A stretch of DNA of 64,000 bases, taken from assembly GCF_900112695.1 (NCBI RefSeq), contig NZ_FOMT01000006.1, forward strand, positions 62,001 to 126,000. The letters are read 5' to 3'. This stretch comes from Paenibacillus catalpae. GTDB taxonomy: Bacteria; Bacillota; Bacilli; Paenibacillales; Paenibacillaceae. A program made the translations under genes and the position numbers. Under the pieces are notes generated by a model. The model was not told the DNA's origin, searched no databases, and saw only the letters and a program-made list of their open reading frames with translations. Positions 41,891 to 50,814 of the stretch are shown piece after piece. Within the stretch, counting starts at the first letter, position 1. Each line of letters starts with the position of its first letter.

Positions 41891-43003
41891 CTATTCCACT
41901 TCAATGGCTTTAACAGTCTCGCCCTCGATAAATACGGGCTGGTAGTAGGTGCTGGCAGGCAGGTCTTTTTTGCCTTGCAGGTTCTTAATCACCCAGTCCG
42001 CAGCGTCGCGGCCCATCTGTTCTTGAGGGTGGGTCAGCGTCGTTAGCTTGATATTCGCGTTTTTGGCGATATAGGAATTGTCCTGGCCAATGATGGACAA
42101 CTCGTCTGGAATGGAGATCCCCAGCTTCCGGCAGACATGTACGACTTCCAGGCCAACTTCGTCGTTGTAACATACAAGGGCAGTCAAGTCATCCCGGTTG
42201 TCGTTCAAATACGCTTCCAGGTTAGCGGACAGGTCCGGCTTGGTCGCCGTATCGAAAGAAAGCACATGCTCTTGCTGGAACCGCAGCTTGGCTTCCCCAA
42301 GAGCTTTAATGAACCCCTTCATTCTAAACTTCCCTTGCAAATCATCCATCTTCGCAATAATGCCGATCTGGGTATGGCCTTTGGCTATCAGCTCCCGGGT
42401 TGCGAGATAGCTGGACTGTACGTCGTCCAGACAGAAGAACGGAACCTCTAGCTCTTCATAATAGGCATTAATCATCGTGAGCGGTACCTCCTGCTCCTTA
42501 AAAGACAGGTAGTAAGCGATATTCGGGTTGTAAACATTGCTTCGGGTAGGTTCTATAATCAGTCCGTCCACGCCGTAGGACAGCATCATTTCAAGCGCCT
42601 TTTTTTCCTGGGAGATATCGTTATTCGTGCTGGCTAACAGCAAGGAATAGTTATCTTCGTTTAAACGGCTTTCAATGCCGCGGATAATGGAGGGGAAGAT
42701 GTAGTCCGAGATATAGGTGGTGATGACGCCAATCGTTTTATTTGTCGTTTTCCCACCCGTTCTGGAACGGTATTGGGCGCTGACGTAGGTGCCGGATCCT
42801 TTCTCGCTTCGCAGGAACCCCTCGTTCGACAGCTCCAGAATCGCCTTTCTAACCGTCTGCCGGCTAACGTTGTAATCTTCCTGCAAAGCAAGCTCCGAAG
42901 GGATTTTCTCGCCTGCTTTGTAAGTTCCCGATAGAATATTGCTTTTAATATCATCTATGATTATTTGGTACTTTGGCTTCATGTCATTCACTACTTTCAT
43001 CAT
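41891..43003 (-). CDS. araR: Arabinose operon repressor AraR (GntR-HTH / LacI-like)
   Basis: 370 residues joining a GntR-type winged HTH (KIPSELALQEDYNVSRQTVR, about 33-52) to a LacI/periplasmic-binding-like effector domain (TIGVITTYISDYIFPSIIRG, SIIGQDNSYIAKNANIKLTT). This chimeric layout is characteristic of AraR. It binds TGTACGTACA-type boxes and is released by L-arabinose. The start is uncertain: ATG 43003 is almost touching AAGG, and alignment with known AraR would favour the ATG at 42982 (MKPKYQ). It is divergent from the ara operon. Confidence 0.92.
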   Translation of the reverse strand: MMKVVNDMKPKYQIIIDDIKSNILSGTYKAGEKIPSELALQEDYNVSRQTVRKAILELSNEGFLRSEKGSGTYVSAQYRSRTGGKTTNKTIGVITTYISDYIFPSIIRGIESRLNEDNYSLLLASTNNDISQEKKALEMMLSYGVDGLIIEPTRSNVYNPNIAYYLSFKEQEVPLTMINAYYEELEVPFFCLDDVQSSYLATRELIAKGHTQIGIIAKMDDLQGKFRMKGFIKALGEAKLRFQQEHVLSFDTATKPDLSANLEAYLNDNRDDLTALVCYNDEVGLEVVHVCRKLGISIPDELSIIGQDNSYIAKNANIKLTTLTHPQEQMGRDAADWVIKNLQGKKDLPASTYYQPVFIEGETVKAIEVE

Positions 43004-43010
43004 CCTTCAT

Positions 43011-43054
43011 AAAGTTGTACGTACACATTCTAGCATAGATTGCATGGAATGCAA
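43011..43054 (-). promoter_or_regulatory. araR promoter with AraR box
   Basis: Leftward: -35 TTGCAT (43054-43049), 16-bp spacer, extended -10 TGC-TAGAAT (43032-43027), then a palindromic AraR box TGTACGTACA at 43016-43025 immediately downstream. This arrangement implies autorepression. Confidence 0.75.
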
Positions 43055-43130
43055 ATGCAGTCCTATTTGTCGAAAAGAGATCGAATAGGGAAGTCATTTC
43101 GACTCATGTAGGTATAACTATTAGACTATA

Positions 43131-43159
43131 TTGACAAATGTACGTACAGAAAATATACT
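43131..43159 (+). promoter_or_regulatory. ara operon promoter with AraR box in the spacer
   Basis: -35 TTGACA (43131-43136, perfect), 17-bp spacer, -10 TATACT (43154-43159). The AraR box core TGTACGTACA (43139-43148) lies inside the spacer, so repressor and RNA polymerase exclude each other. An imperfect cre-like AGAAAGCGCCTTCT is at 43175-43188. Confidence 0.85.
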
Positions 43160-43271
43160 AAGGCTGTTAATTAGAGAAAGCGCCTTCTTTCCATCGAGCA
43201 ACAGGTTCGATCGGAATCAGACTATACAAATCGTATCCGTGTAAATTAGGAATAGAAAGGGGACATCCGTG

Positions 43272-44891
43272 ATGATGAATCATGCAGACCTGAAAGAAGC
43301 GATCATTAAGGGGGAAACCTCGCTAGGCATCGAACTCGGATCTACGCGGATCAAAGCGGTGCTGATTGACCGTCGTTTCGAGACCATCGCATCGGGAAGC
43401 TATGAGTGGGAGAATCTGCTGAAAGACGGATATTGGACGTACAACCAGGAGGATATTATTACAGGCCTTCAAACCGCTTATCGTGAGCTGAAGCAGGATG
43501 TGGAACAGAACTACGGGGTCACCCTCAAGACCGTGGGTTCGATCGGGTTTTCCGCTATGATGCATGGCTATATGGCATTCGACAGCGCAGGCGAGCTGCT
43601 GGTGCCGTTCCGGACTTGGCGCAATGCAACTACAGATGCCGCAGCGAGGGAGCTAACGGAATTATTCCAATTTAATATCCCAGAGCGTTGGAGTATCGCC
43701 CATTTGTACCAAGCGATATTAAACCAAGAGGACCATGTGCCCCGCATTCACTACGTAACGACGCTGTCGGGATACATCCACTGGATGCTGACCGGCAATA
43801 AAGCGATTGGCATTGGCGATGCATCCGGCATGTTCCCGATTGATGAATCCATTCATAATTACCATCCATCGATGGTTAAGCAATTTGATGAACGAATCGC
43901 ATCCAAAGGCTATCCGTGGAAGCTTGAGGATCTTCTTCCTAAAGTATATCTCTCCGGCGAGCAAGCCGGTGATCTAACGGAGGCTGGGGCCCGCCTTCTG
44001 GACCCGGCAGGGGATTTGCAGTCTGGTATTCCGCTATGTCCTCCAGAGGGCGATGCCGGCACAGGCATGGTTGCGACGAATAGCGTCAGGAAGCGTACAG
44101 GCAACATTTCTGTCGGCACTTCCGTATTTGCGATGATTGTACTCGAGAAGGAAATATCCAAGGTTTATCCGGAGATCGATATGGTTACGACGCCGGACGG
44201 CAGTCCGGTCGGCATGGTGCATGCCAACAACTGTTCCAGCGATCTTAACGCCTGGATGGGATTGTTCCGCGAATTCTCCGAAGCCATGGGCTTAGGCGCA
44301 GATTCCGGCAAGTTGTTCAGCGTGCTGCTGAATAAAGCCTTGGAAGCCGACCCGGATGGCGGCGGTTTGCTTAGCTACGGTTATCTTTCGGGCGAGAATA
44401 TTACCGGCATCGACAAAGGTCGTCCGCTCTTCGTCCGCTCGCCTGAAAGCAACTTTAATTTGGCCAATTTCATGCGGACGCACTTATTCACTGCTTTTGG
44501 TGCATTAAAGCTTGGCATGGATATTTTGACGGAGAACGAGGATGTCGCTATCGACAGCATTTTGGCTCATGGCGGTTTATTCAAAACCCCTGTCGTGGGA
44601 CAAAAAATACTGGCCGGCGCTCTGAACGTACCGATCTCGGTTATGTCCACGGCTGGCGAAGGCGGGGCATGGGGCATGGCGCTTCTGGCTTCTTACCTGG
44701 TCAACAAGGATCAGGAAGAGAGTCTGGACAACTTCCTTGCGCAGAAGGTCTTTAAAGATGTCGAGGGACTGGAGATTGCTCCGGATGCCAAGGATGTAAA
44801 AGGGTTTGAAGCCTTCATTAAACGATACCAGGCAGGGCTTGCCATCGAACAAGCTGCTGTAGACCATCTGCTGGAGAACGGGAGGGACTAA
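43272..44891 (+). CDS. FGGY-family carbohydrate kinase, probable ribulokinase of the non-AraB type
   Basis: 539 residues. The FGGY N-terminal ATP/substrate domain begins SLGIELGSTRIKAVLID; MHGYMAFDSAGELLVPFRTW is in the sugar-binding region, and the C-terminal domain has AHGGLFKTPVVGQKILAGAL. It is not the classical AraB sequence but the longer FGGY form found beside araD and araA in other Bacillota. It should phosphorylate L-ribulose to L-ribulose 5-phosphate. ATG 43272 follows AGGGG by nine bases; GTG 43269 is also possible. First gene of the ara operon. Confidence 0.88.
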   Translation: MMNHADLKEAIIKGETSLGIELGSTRIKAVLIDRRFETIASGSYEWENLLKDGYWTYNQEDIITGLQTAYRELKQDVEQNYGVTLKTVGSIGFSAMMHGYMAFDSAGELLVPFRTWRNATTDAAARELTELFQFNIPERWSIAHLYQAILNQEDHVPRIHYVTTLSGYIHWMLTGNKAIGIGDASGMFPIDESIHNYHPSMVKQFDERIASKGYPWKLEDLLPKVYLSGEQAGDLTEAGARLLDPAGDLQSGIPLCPPEGDAGTGMVATNSVRKRTGNISVGTSVFAMIVLEKEISKVYPEIDMVTTPDGSPVGMVHANNCSSDLNAWMGLFREFSEAMGLGADSGKLFSVLLNKALEADPDGGGLLSYGYLSGENITGIDKGRPLFVRSPESNFNLANFMRTHLFTAFGALKLGMDILTENEDVAIDSILAHGGLFKTPVVGQKILAGALNVPISVMSTAGEGGAWGMALLASYLVNKDQEESLDNFLAQKVFKDVEGLEIAPDAKDVKGFEAFIKRYQAGLAIEQAAVDHLLENGRD

Positions 44892-44893
44892 CG

Positions 44894-45589
44894 TTGTTAG
44901 AACAACTGAAAGAAGAAGTATATGAAGCAAATCTGGATTTGCCGAAGCACGGACTTGTGAAATTTACATGGGGCAATGCGAGCGCCATCGACCGGGATAG
45001 CGGGCTGTTCGTCATCAAACCAAGCGGAGTCAGCTATGAAAAGATGAAACCAAGCGACATGGTCGTTGTTGATCTTGACGGTAATGTGGTCGAGGGAGAG
45101 ATGAGACCGTCCTCAGATACCGCGACTCACGCCGTGTTGTACAAACATTACCCGCAAATCGGCGGCATCGTGCATACGCATTCCACCTGGGCAACCATCT
45201 GGGCGCAAGCGGGGCTGGATGTGCCGGTTATGGGAACAACGCATGCGGACACCTTCTACGGCGCCGTGCCTTGCGCCCGTTTCTTGAACCAAGCGGAGAT
45301 CGACCGGGGCTACGAAGCGGAGACAGGCCGTGTCATTATCGAAACGTTCGAGCAGCGCGGATTGGATATTATGGCTGTTCCGGCTGTCCTGCTTCAAGGA
45401 CATGCGCCTTTCACTTGGGGGAAAGACGCGAAATCTGCTGTCGTGAACAGTGTCGTGCTGGAGGAAGTCTGCAAGATGAATTTGTACGCGCGGCAATTGA
45501 ATCATTTTGCCAAAGAGCTGCCGCAAGGCATTCTGGATAAGCACTATCTTCGGAAACACGGGAAAGACGCCTACTACGGGCAGAAGTAA
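44894..45589 (+). CDS. araD: L-ribulose-5-phosphate 4-epimerase
   Basis: 231 residues, the normal length for AraD. Zinc ligands are visible as H94 and H96 in GIVHTHSTWATIWAQ and a third His in LLQGHAPFTWG; D76 and GNAS (27-30) for phosphate and base functions are kept. It converts L-ribulose 5-phosphate to D-xylulose 5-phosphate for the pentose phosphate pathway. The start is TTG 44894, seven bases after GGAGGG, two bases after the kinase stop. Confidence 0.95.
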   Translation: MLEQLKEEVYEANLDLPKHGLVKFTWGNASAIDRDSGLFVIKPSGVSYEKMKPSDMVVVDLDGNVVEGEMRPSSDTATHAVLYKHYPQIGGIVHTHSTWATIWAQAGLDVPVMGTTHADTFYGAVPCARFLNQAEIDRGYEAETGRVIIETFEQRGLDIMAVPAVLLQGHAPFTWGKDAKSAVVNSVVLEEVCKMNLYARQLNHFAKELPQGILDKHYLRKHGKDAYYGQK

Positions 45590-45624
45590 GCCCTAAACAG
45601 ATTATAGAAAAGAGGATGATTAAG

Positions 45625-47040
45625 ATGGCAGAAAAACAATTTTGGTTCGTTGTAGGTTCGCAGCATCTGTACGGAGAAGTAGCACTGGCTGAAGTAAAAG
45701 CTCACGCGCAAACAATGACCGACGCCCTGAATAAAAGCGGTGTGCTCCCTTATCCGCTTGTCTTGCAGGATCTGGCTGTCACCGCGGATAAAATTACAAG
45801 CATTATGAAAGAGGTCAACTATCGCGATGAAGTAGCGGGTGTTATTACATGGATGCATACGTTCTCGCCTGCAAAAATGTGGATTCGCGGCACGAAATTG
45901 CTGCAGAAGCCTCTGCTTCACCTCGCAACCCAGTTCAATGAAAGCATTCCTTGGGCAACGATTGACATGGACTTCATGAACCTGAACCAAGCCGCTCACG
46001 GCGACCGCGAATACGGCTTTATTAATGCCCGTCTGAAGAAACAAAATAAAATCGTCGTAGGCTATTGGGAACGTCCGGCAGTGCAGCAGCAGATTGCGGA
46101 CTGGATGGACGTAGCGGTTGCTTATAACGAAAGCTTCAACATCAAGGTTGCCCGTTTCGGCGACAACATGCGTAACGTAGGCGTAACCGAAGGGGACAAG
46201 GTTGAAGCTCAAATTCAATTCGGATGGACCGTAGACTACTATGGTATCGGCGACCTCGTGCAATACGTAAATGCCGTTACCGAGCAAGAGATCGATGATC
46301 TGATGGGCCAGTATGCGGAGCTCTACGAATTCGATTATGGCACAAACAGCAAAGAAGCTTGGGAAGCGAGCGTAAGAATCCAGGCGGGCTATGAAATTGC
46401 CATCAAACGTTTCCTGGACGAAAGAGGGTATAATGCCTTCACGACAAACTTCGAAGATTTGCATGGCATGAAGCAGCTCCCGGGCCTTGCTGTCCAACGC
46501 CTGATGGCACAGGGCTACGGCTTTGCCGGTGAGGGCGACTGGAAGACAGCCGCACTCGATCGCTTGATGAAAGTGATGAGCCGCAATCAAAACACGGGCT
46601 TTATGGAGGATTACACGTACGAGATGGCGGCAGGTCAGGAATCGATTCTGCAATCCCATATGCTTGAGGTAGATCCAACCCTGGCAAGCAATCAGCCAAA
46701 AATCATTGTTTCCCCGCTCGGAATCGGCGATCGTGAAGATCCGGCGCGCCTCGTATTCGACGGCAAAGCAGGCGAAGGCGTTGTTGTATCGATGGCGGAC
46801 TTTGGCACTCATTATAAATTGCTGATTAACGAGGTTTCCGCATTCGAACCTACGGTTCCGGCTCCTAAGCTTCCTGTGGCACGCGTACTCTGGAACGTGA
46901 AGCCAAACTTCCAGGACGGAGTGAGAGCTTGGATCGAGAATGGCGGCGGCCACCATACCGTTGTTTCCTTGAACCTGACAACAGACCAAATCGTGACGTA
47001 CGCGAAGCTGGTTAACTTGGAATACGTCGTTATTAAATAA
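45625..47040 (+). CDS. araA: L-arabinose isomerase
   Basis: 471 residues, beginning AEKQFWFVVGSQHLYGEVAL, the AraA signature. The active-site region includes NFEDLHGMKQLPGLAVQRLM and GEGDWKTAALDRLMK, and the C-terminal GGGHHTVVSLNLT. It isomerises L-arabinose to L-ribulose with Mn2+. ATG 45625 is chosen because AAAAGAGG lies nine bases upstream; ATG 45616 abuts it. Last gene of the operon, followed by a strong terminator. No arabinose importer is in this cluster. Confidence 0.96.
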   Translation: MAEKQFWFVVGSQHLYGEVALAEVKAHAQTMTDALNKSGVLPYPLVLQDLAVTADKITSIMKEVNYRDEVAGVITWMHTFSPAKMWIRGTKLLQKPLLHLATQFNESIPWATIDMDFMNLNQAAHGDREYGFINARLKKQNKIVVGYWERPAVQQQIADWMDVAVAYNESFNIKVARFGDNMRNVGVTEGDKVEAQIQFGWTVDYYGIGDLVQYVNAVTEQEIDDLMGQYAELYEFDYGTNSKEAWEASVRIQAGYEIAIKRFLDERGYNAFTTNFEDLHGMKQLPGLAVQRLMAQGYGFAGEGDWKTAALDRLMKVMSRNQNTGFMEDYTYEMAAGQESILQSHMLEVDPTLASNQPKIIVSPLGIGDREDPARLVFDGKAGEGVVVSMADFGTHYKLLINEVSAFEPTVPAPKLPVARVLWNVKPNFQDGVRAWIENGGGHHTVVSLNLTTDQIVTYAKLVNLEYVVIK

Positions 47041-47051
47041 GGAATAATGAT

Positions 47052-47109
47052 AAAACCGTTTCTTTGTAGATAGATGCTTCCAATTCTATTTACCAAGAAA
47101 CGGTTTTTT
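47052..47109 (+). terminator. Rho-independent terminator of the ara operon
   Basis: AAAACCGTTTCTT (47052-47064) and AAGAAACGGTTTT (47095-47107), 13-bp perfect stem, then T-rich. Confidence 0.88.
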
Positions 47110-47203
47110 TGTCGTTAGCACAAATGATAATGGTGAGTTATAATATCTGGTAGATAAGAGAACTAATTAGAAGTTTGTGTATGTGCAAAAAAGGAGGATA
47201 ATA

Positions 47204-47665
47204 ATGTCGTATATTGTTGGTTTTAAGAATGTGTCTACCGTTGGTTTAGAGTCTTCGCCTGTAGTAGAAACGCTTGCCGGTTTGCGAGCAAATGAAGCCC
47301 GTTACTTCATGACCAAATACAAGCATGAGTTTACGGTCGTACCGGCTAGCGAAAGTCAGGAAGCCCTTGATTATGTGAACCGGATTTTGAAGGAACGTAA
47401 TATTGAGTTTGCCGCCAAACCTCTGGAAACATCGCAGTTTCAAGTGGAGAACATTAAATTTACATACGTCTTTTATGAGGATGGGCTTGCGCTTAATGTG
47501 ATGTATACGGTTGATGACCCCAAGAAGCGGGCGGTTGGCTTTAAGCTTTCGGAGGGGATGGAGGTACCGCAGGAGTTAGAAGGAAAATTTAAGTTTGCCA
47601 GACAGAAGTCGAAACTGGCCGGAACCATTCGGGGCTCGTTTTTTGTCATTAAAGGGGAATATTAA
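47204..47665 (+). CDS. Hypothetical protein
   Basis: 153 residues; I do not recognise the family. ATG 47204 follows AAAAGGAGG. No signal peptide or membrane segment. The sequence alternates likely strands and helices (FKNVSTVGLESSPVVETLAG, NIKFTYVFYEDGLALNVMYT) and ends with a basic, hydrophobic RGSFFVIKGEY. It has its own terminator downstream and stands between the ara operon and another unknown gene. Confidence 0.8.
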   Translation: MSYIVGFKNVSTVGLESSPVVETLAGLRANEARYFMTKYKHEFTVVPASESQEALDYVNRILKERNIEFAAKPLETSQFQVENIKFTYVFYEDGLALNVMYTVDDPKKRAVGFKLSEGMEVPQELEGKFKFARQKSKLAGTIRGSFFVIKGEY

Positions 47666-47671
47666 TCGAGC

Positions 47672-47710
47672 AGCCTGTCCAAAACTAAAAAGGTTTGGAC
47701 AGGCTTTTCT
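47672..47710 (+). terminator. Rho-independent terminator
   Basis: AGCCTGTCCAAA/TTTGGACAGGCT 12-bp stem followed by TTTTCT. Confidence 0.85.
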
Positions 47711-47761
47711 ATAGGAGAATGACTTGTATGCTTAAGTGAAAATATGGTTGGGGAGTGCGGA

Positions 47762-48478
47762 ATGAATAAAACAAGAGAAGCTGAGGTTATACAGTTAAAA
47801 AACAGGAACAGAGGGCTGTTTGAACAGGATGTATTGAACCTGCTGAACGGTCAAGCGATGTATGATGAGTTCAGTAATAAAAGACTTATGGGAGATTCGG
47901 ATTATGCCCCGTTCAATGAGGCGATGTGTGTAAACGCGACTACGGTCTCTATCTTCGATCATGCGTTTATTCAAACGAGAGCATCGGGACATCACGAATC
48001 TGTAGAAAATTACAGCGATAAAGTCATAAAGCCCTTATATAATCTGTTTAACAAAAGCTATAATAATATCGTTTTATGGTTTGGGGAAGATATGTTTTGT
48101 CAGATGAATCTTCTAACGATCCTTGCCTATTTGGAACAGTCTCGATATAAAGGGAAGGTGTTTTATAATAGGTTTAGAGAGAATGAGTTCAAGGTAAGTC
48201 AAACGGAGCTAACTTTAGGCCGTTATTATTCCGTCTATGTAGACGTATTGGTCAATCATAGGAAGCCAGCACATGAGCTGCCTCCAGTGATGGATCAGGC
48301 CATAGAGTTGTTTTTGGAGATGCAGACAGCCGATAATGCCGTCACAAAATATATTTCAAACCATAAACATTTACCTGTGTCCGAATTGCTGGAGCGGTTA
48401 TTTGAGGTTTTCCCAAACGTAGGCTATGGGGATACACAATATATAGAGCTGATTGAAAATCAAAACAATTCAAAGTAA
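47762..48478 (+). CDS. Conserved hypothetical cytoplasmic protein
   Basis: 238 residues, no signal or membrane segment, family not certain. It has a central FNKSYNNIVLWFGEDMFCQM and an upstream LNGQAMYDEFSNKRLMGDSD. The NIVLWFGEDMFCQ stretch resembles the DUF1835-type core (an expected 'FGDDxWC' motif), but I rate this as a guess. ATG 47762 follows GGGGAG; ATG 47744 has no site. The thioesterase gene starts 31 bp after its stop and is probably co-transcribed. Confidence 0.75.
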   Translation: MNKTREAEVIQLKNRNRGLFEQDVLNLLNGQAMYDEFSNKRLMGDSDYAPFNEAMCVNATTVSIFDHAFIQTRASGHHESVENYSDKVIKPLYNLFNKSYNNIVLWFGEDMFCQMNLLTILAYLEQSRYKGKVFYNRFRENEFKVSQTELTLGRYYSVYVDVLVNHRKPAHELPPVMDQAIELFLEMQTADNAVTKYISNHKHLPVSELLERLFEVFPNVGYGDTQYIELIENQNNSK

Positions 48479-48509
48479 GAGATTGACAGCAGGAGAGGGA
48501 GATTCCGAA

Positions 48510-48947
48510 ATGAACAACAACAATGACAACCACTTCATGTTAAGCGAGGACGTATCCTACGAAAAAACGATGTTTGGTGCACTGGGCATGCGTGTCACCG
48601 AATGTACGGGAGAACGCGTTGTTGCTACGATGCCGGTTGGTCCGGCTACCTGGCAATATTTTGGCGTCCTGCACGGAGGCGCATCGGTAGCTCTTGCCGA
48701 GACGGTGGCGAGCGTGGGCACGTACAATTTGATTGACAAGGAGACCCAGCTGGCTGTAGGCATGGAGATTAACGCGAACCATATTCGCTCCAAGCAGGAT
48801 GGGATGGTTACCGCGGTTGCGACGCCTTTGCACAAAGGACGCACAACAATGGTTTGGGATATTAAGATTACCGACGAGGAAGACCGGCTGATCTGCGTTT
48901 CGCGCTGTACGGTAGGAATTATTCCGAAAGTCCGGGAGAGCAGGTAA
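48510..48947 (+). CDS. PaaI-type hotdog thioesterase
   Basis: 145 residues of the hotdog fold with the family motif FGVLHGGASVALAETVAS at about 57-74 and AVGMEINANHIRSKQDG. Such proteins hydrolyse acyl-CoA or aryl-CoA thioesters (PaaI, MenI/YdiI group). ATG 48510 follows GAGAGGGAG; the longer in-frame start lies inside the preceding gene. Followed by a bidirectional terminator. Confidence 0.9.
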   Translation: MNNNNDNHFMLSEDVSYEKTMFGALGMRVTECTGERVVATMPVGPATWQYFGVLHGGASVALAETVASVGTYNLIDKETQLAVGMEINANHIRSKQDGMVTAVATPLHKGRTTMVWDIKITDEEDRLICVSRCTVGIIPKVRESR

Positions 48948-48978
48948 GTCCATTTTACATACAGGACATGGCAAGCCG

Positions 48979-49009
48979 GAAAAAGGATGGCTCATCGCCA
49001 TCCTTTTTC
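48979..49009. terminator. Bidirectional terminator
   Basis: GAAAAAGGATGGC (48979-48991) and GCCATCCTTTTTC (48997-49009), perfect 13-bp stem with A- and T-runs in the arms, between convergent genes. Confidence 0.9.
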
Positions 49010-49030
49010 ATATTACGTTCATTAAGTGAC

Positions 49031-49783
49031 TTATTCCATAACAAGACCGCCGGTTACGGGCGTATAGGTTCCTGTCAGGAATCGGGCGCCGTCTCCGGCG
49101 AGAAAAGAGATCATACCTGCCACATCTTCCGGTTCTGCGATTCGGCGGAGCGGCGTGAGGCTCCCTATGACGCGGCCCTCATCCTCGGAGATGGTAAAAG
49201 GCCCATCGGTTCTAACGAAGCCGGAGGCGACGACATTGGCAGTGATCCCGTCGGGTCCAAATTCTTGCGCGATATATCGGGCAAACGCATCAAGTCCGCC
49301 CTTTGCCGTGCCAAATGCGATATACGGAGGGGAAGGATCCTTGCCTTCCGTGCTGGACAGATAGATAATCCTGCCGAATTGCTGCGCCGTCATCACCGGG
49401 ATGACGGCCTTCGTTGGCTCAAACGCCGCTTTCAATTCCCCGGTCAGCTGTTGTTCGAATGAATCCCAGGAGAGCTCCGCAAAAGAGGCAGCCTCCGCGC
49501 TATGACTCGCATTGCATACGAGAACATCGATACGTCCGAAGGCATGCATCACAGCGTCCGCCAATCGCTCCATTTGCTCGCTGCTGCGCGGATCCGCCGG
49601 AATCGACACAGCCTCGCCGCCATGCGCCACAATCTCGGATACGATGGCTTCAGCGGACAACTCATTTCCAAAGCAGCCTACAATAACCTTTGCTCCCTGT
49701 TTCGCGAGCTGCAAGCATGTTGCCTTCCCAATCCCGCTGGTGCCCCCGATTACAATCGCTACTGTTCCATGTAAGGACATCAT
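49031..49783 (-). CDS. SDR-family protein with Phe in place of the catalytic Tyr
   Basis: 250-residue short-chain dehydrogenase fold. The cofactor loop is IGGTSGIG (12-19); the usual NAG is CNAS (90-93). The catalytic YxxxK reads FGTAK: F157 and K161, so the key tyrosine is missing, while Ser 143/144 (YLSST) remains. It may bind NAD(P) without normal SDR catalysis, or use another residue such as Y154. ATG 49783 follows GGGAGG by seven bases. It lies 22 bp after the WYL regulator gene and is probably in its operon. Confidence 0.88.
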   Translation of the reverse strand: MMSLHGTVAIVIGGTSGIGKATCLQLAKQGAKVIVGCFGNELSAEAIVSEIVAHGGEAVSIPADPRSSEQMERLADAVMHAFGRIDVLVCNASHSAEAASFAELSWDSFEQQLTGELKAAFEPTKAVIPVMTAQQFGRIIYLSSTEGKDPSPPYIAFGTAKGGLDAFARYIAQEFGPDGITANVVASGFVRTDGPFTISEDEGRVIGSLTPLRRIAEPEDVAGMISFLAGDGARFLTGTYTPVTGGLVME

Positions 49784-49805
49784 GATCAAACCTCCCTCTC
49801 TGAAC

Positions 49806-50768
49806 TTATTCCTTATTCAGCCCCTCATACTGACTTGCAATGTCGAGTGCCAGTTGTCTCACTTTTGCAGCTATGGAAGCGGGCTCAAGTACAATAACAT
49901 CAGTCATATAGTGGAGTACGGAACGGATCAGCCAATGTTCGCTAGAGTACGTCATGCGCACAATGAGCTGACCGTCCGGCATTCGTTCGATATTCTTTTC
50001 ATCAAAATGGTCCATCACGGACACGGCAGCCGATGCTTTAAACCGAAGGACGGCAGAAATTCCTTCGTTCGCCTCGTTCCTCGCGGGTGCCTTCCATCTG
50101 TCATTCAGCTGCGCAAGCGACTCCTCGCGGCGAATGAAGGTGCCGGCTTGGATGCCGAGTTCCCGAATACGCGTCAGCTTAAAAATGCGATAATCGTCGC
50201 GAAGGCGGCAATAGCCGTGAAGGTACCAAGCATAGTTCTTGAGCACAAGGGCCATCGGCTCCACCTCGCGCTCTTGTTCGCCGCCGGCTCTGCTTGTGTA
50301 CGTGAATCGGATGAGCTTCCGGTCATTTACCGCCTGGCGAAGCGAGTCATACCGGCTTTGGTCTTCCTCGCTGTTTTTCCAAGGGGTGAAGTCCACATGA
50401 ATGCGGTCTCCTTCTCCGGTCCGGCCCTGCTCAGCCTGCGCGACCATCGCGCCAACTTTGTTGAGAAGGAGATCCATATTCGAGCGGTCATAAGCCTTTG
50501 TAGACTCGAGACCGCGAAGCGCAGTGGAGAGGGCGGTCAGCTCATCGAAGGACAGCAGCTGCCGATCCAGCCTGAAGCTGTCCATAATCTCATAACCGCC
50601 CTCCATGCCGGTATAGGAGACGATGGGAATGCCGGCCTGACCGAGCGAATCGAGATCGCGATAAATGGTGCGCAGAGACACTTCAAGCTGTTCTGCCAGC
50701 TCTTGCGCTTGCACCCGCTTTCGATTAAGCAGCAATATCGTAATGGTCATTAATCGTTCAAGCTTCAT
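49806..50768 (-). CDS. WYL-domain transcriptional regulator (YafY-like)
   Basis: 320 residues. The N-terminal DeoR-type HTH is RVQAQELAEQLEVSLRTIYR (about 17-36); the WYL domain is at about 135-215, with the YAWYLHGYCRLRDDYRIFKL core, followed by a WCX-like C-terminal domain. WYL regulators sense small ligands, often nucleic-acid-like ones. ATG 50768 is six bases after GGAGAG; ATG 50774 touches it. Upstream of the SDR gene in the same direction; probably controls it. Confidence 0.9.
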   Translation of the reverse strand: MKLERLMTITILLLNRKRVQAQELAEQLEVSLRTIYRDLDSLGQAGIPIVSYTGMEGGYEIMDSFRLDRQLLSFDELTALSTALRGLESTKAYDRSNMDLLLNKVGAMVAQAEQGRTGEGDRIHVDFTPWKNSEEDQSRYDSLRQAVNDRKLIRFTYTSRAGGEQEREVEPMALVLKNYAWYLHGYCRLRDDYRIFKLTRIRELGIQAGTFIRREESLAQLNDRWKAPARNEANEGISAVLRFKASAAVSVMDHFDEKNIERMPDGQLIVRMTYSSEHWLIRSVLHYMTDVIVLEPASIAAKVRQLALDIASQYEGLNKE

Positions 50769-50814
50769 GATCATCTCTCCTAAGCCGGCATGCTGCAGCT
50801 AGCCGATCTATAAA

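Noticed and set aside
45574..46989. 471-codon open frame on the minus strand opposite araA
   Set aside because: It is the antisense shadow of araA; its sequence is rich in Cys, His and Arg without any family pattern and it lacks a ribosome site.
49512..50753. 413-codon open frame on the plus strand opposite the SDR and WYL genes
   Set aside because: It spans two recognised genes in antisense, including their intergenic gap, and is not protein-like.
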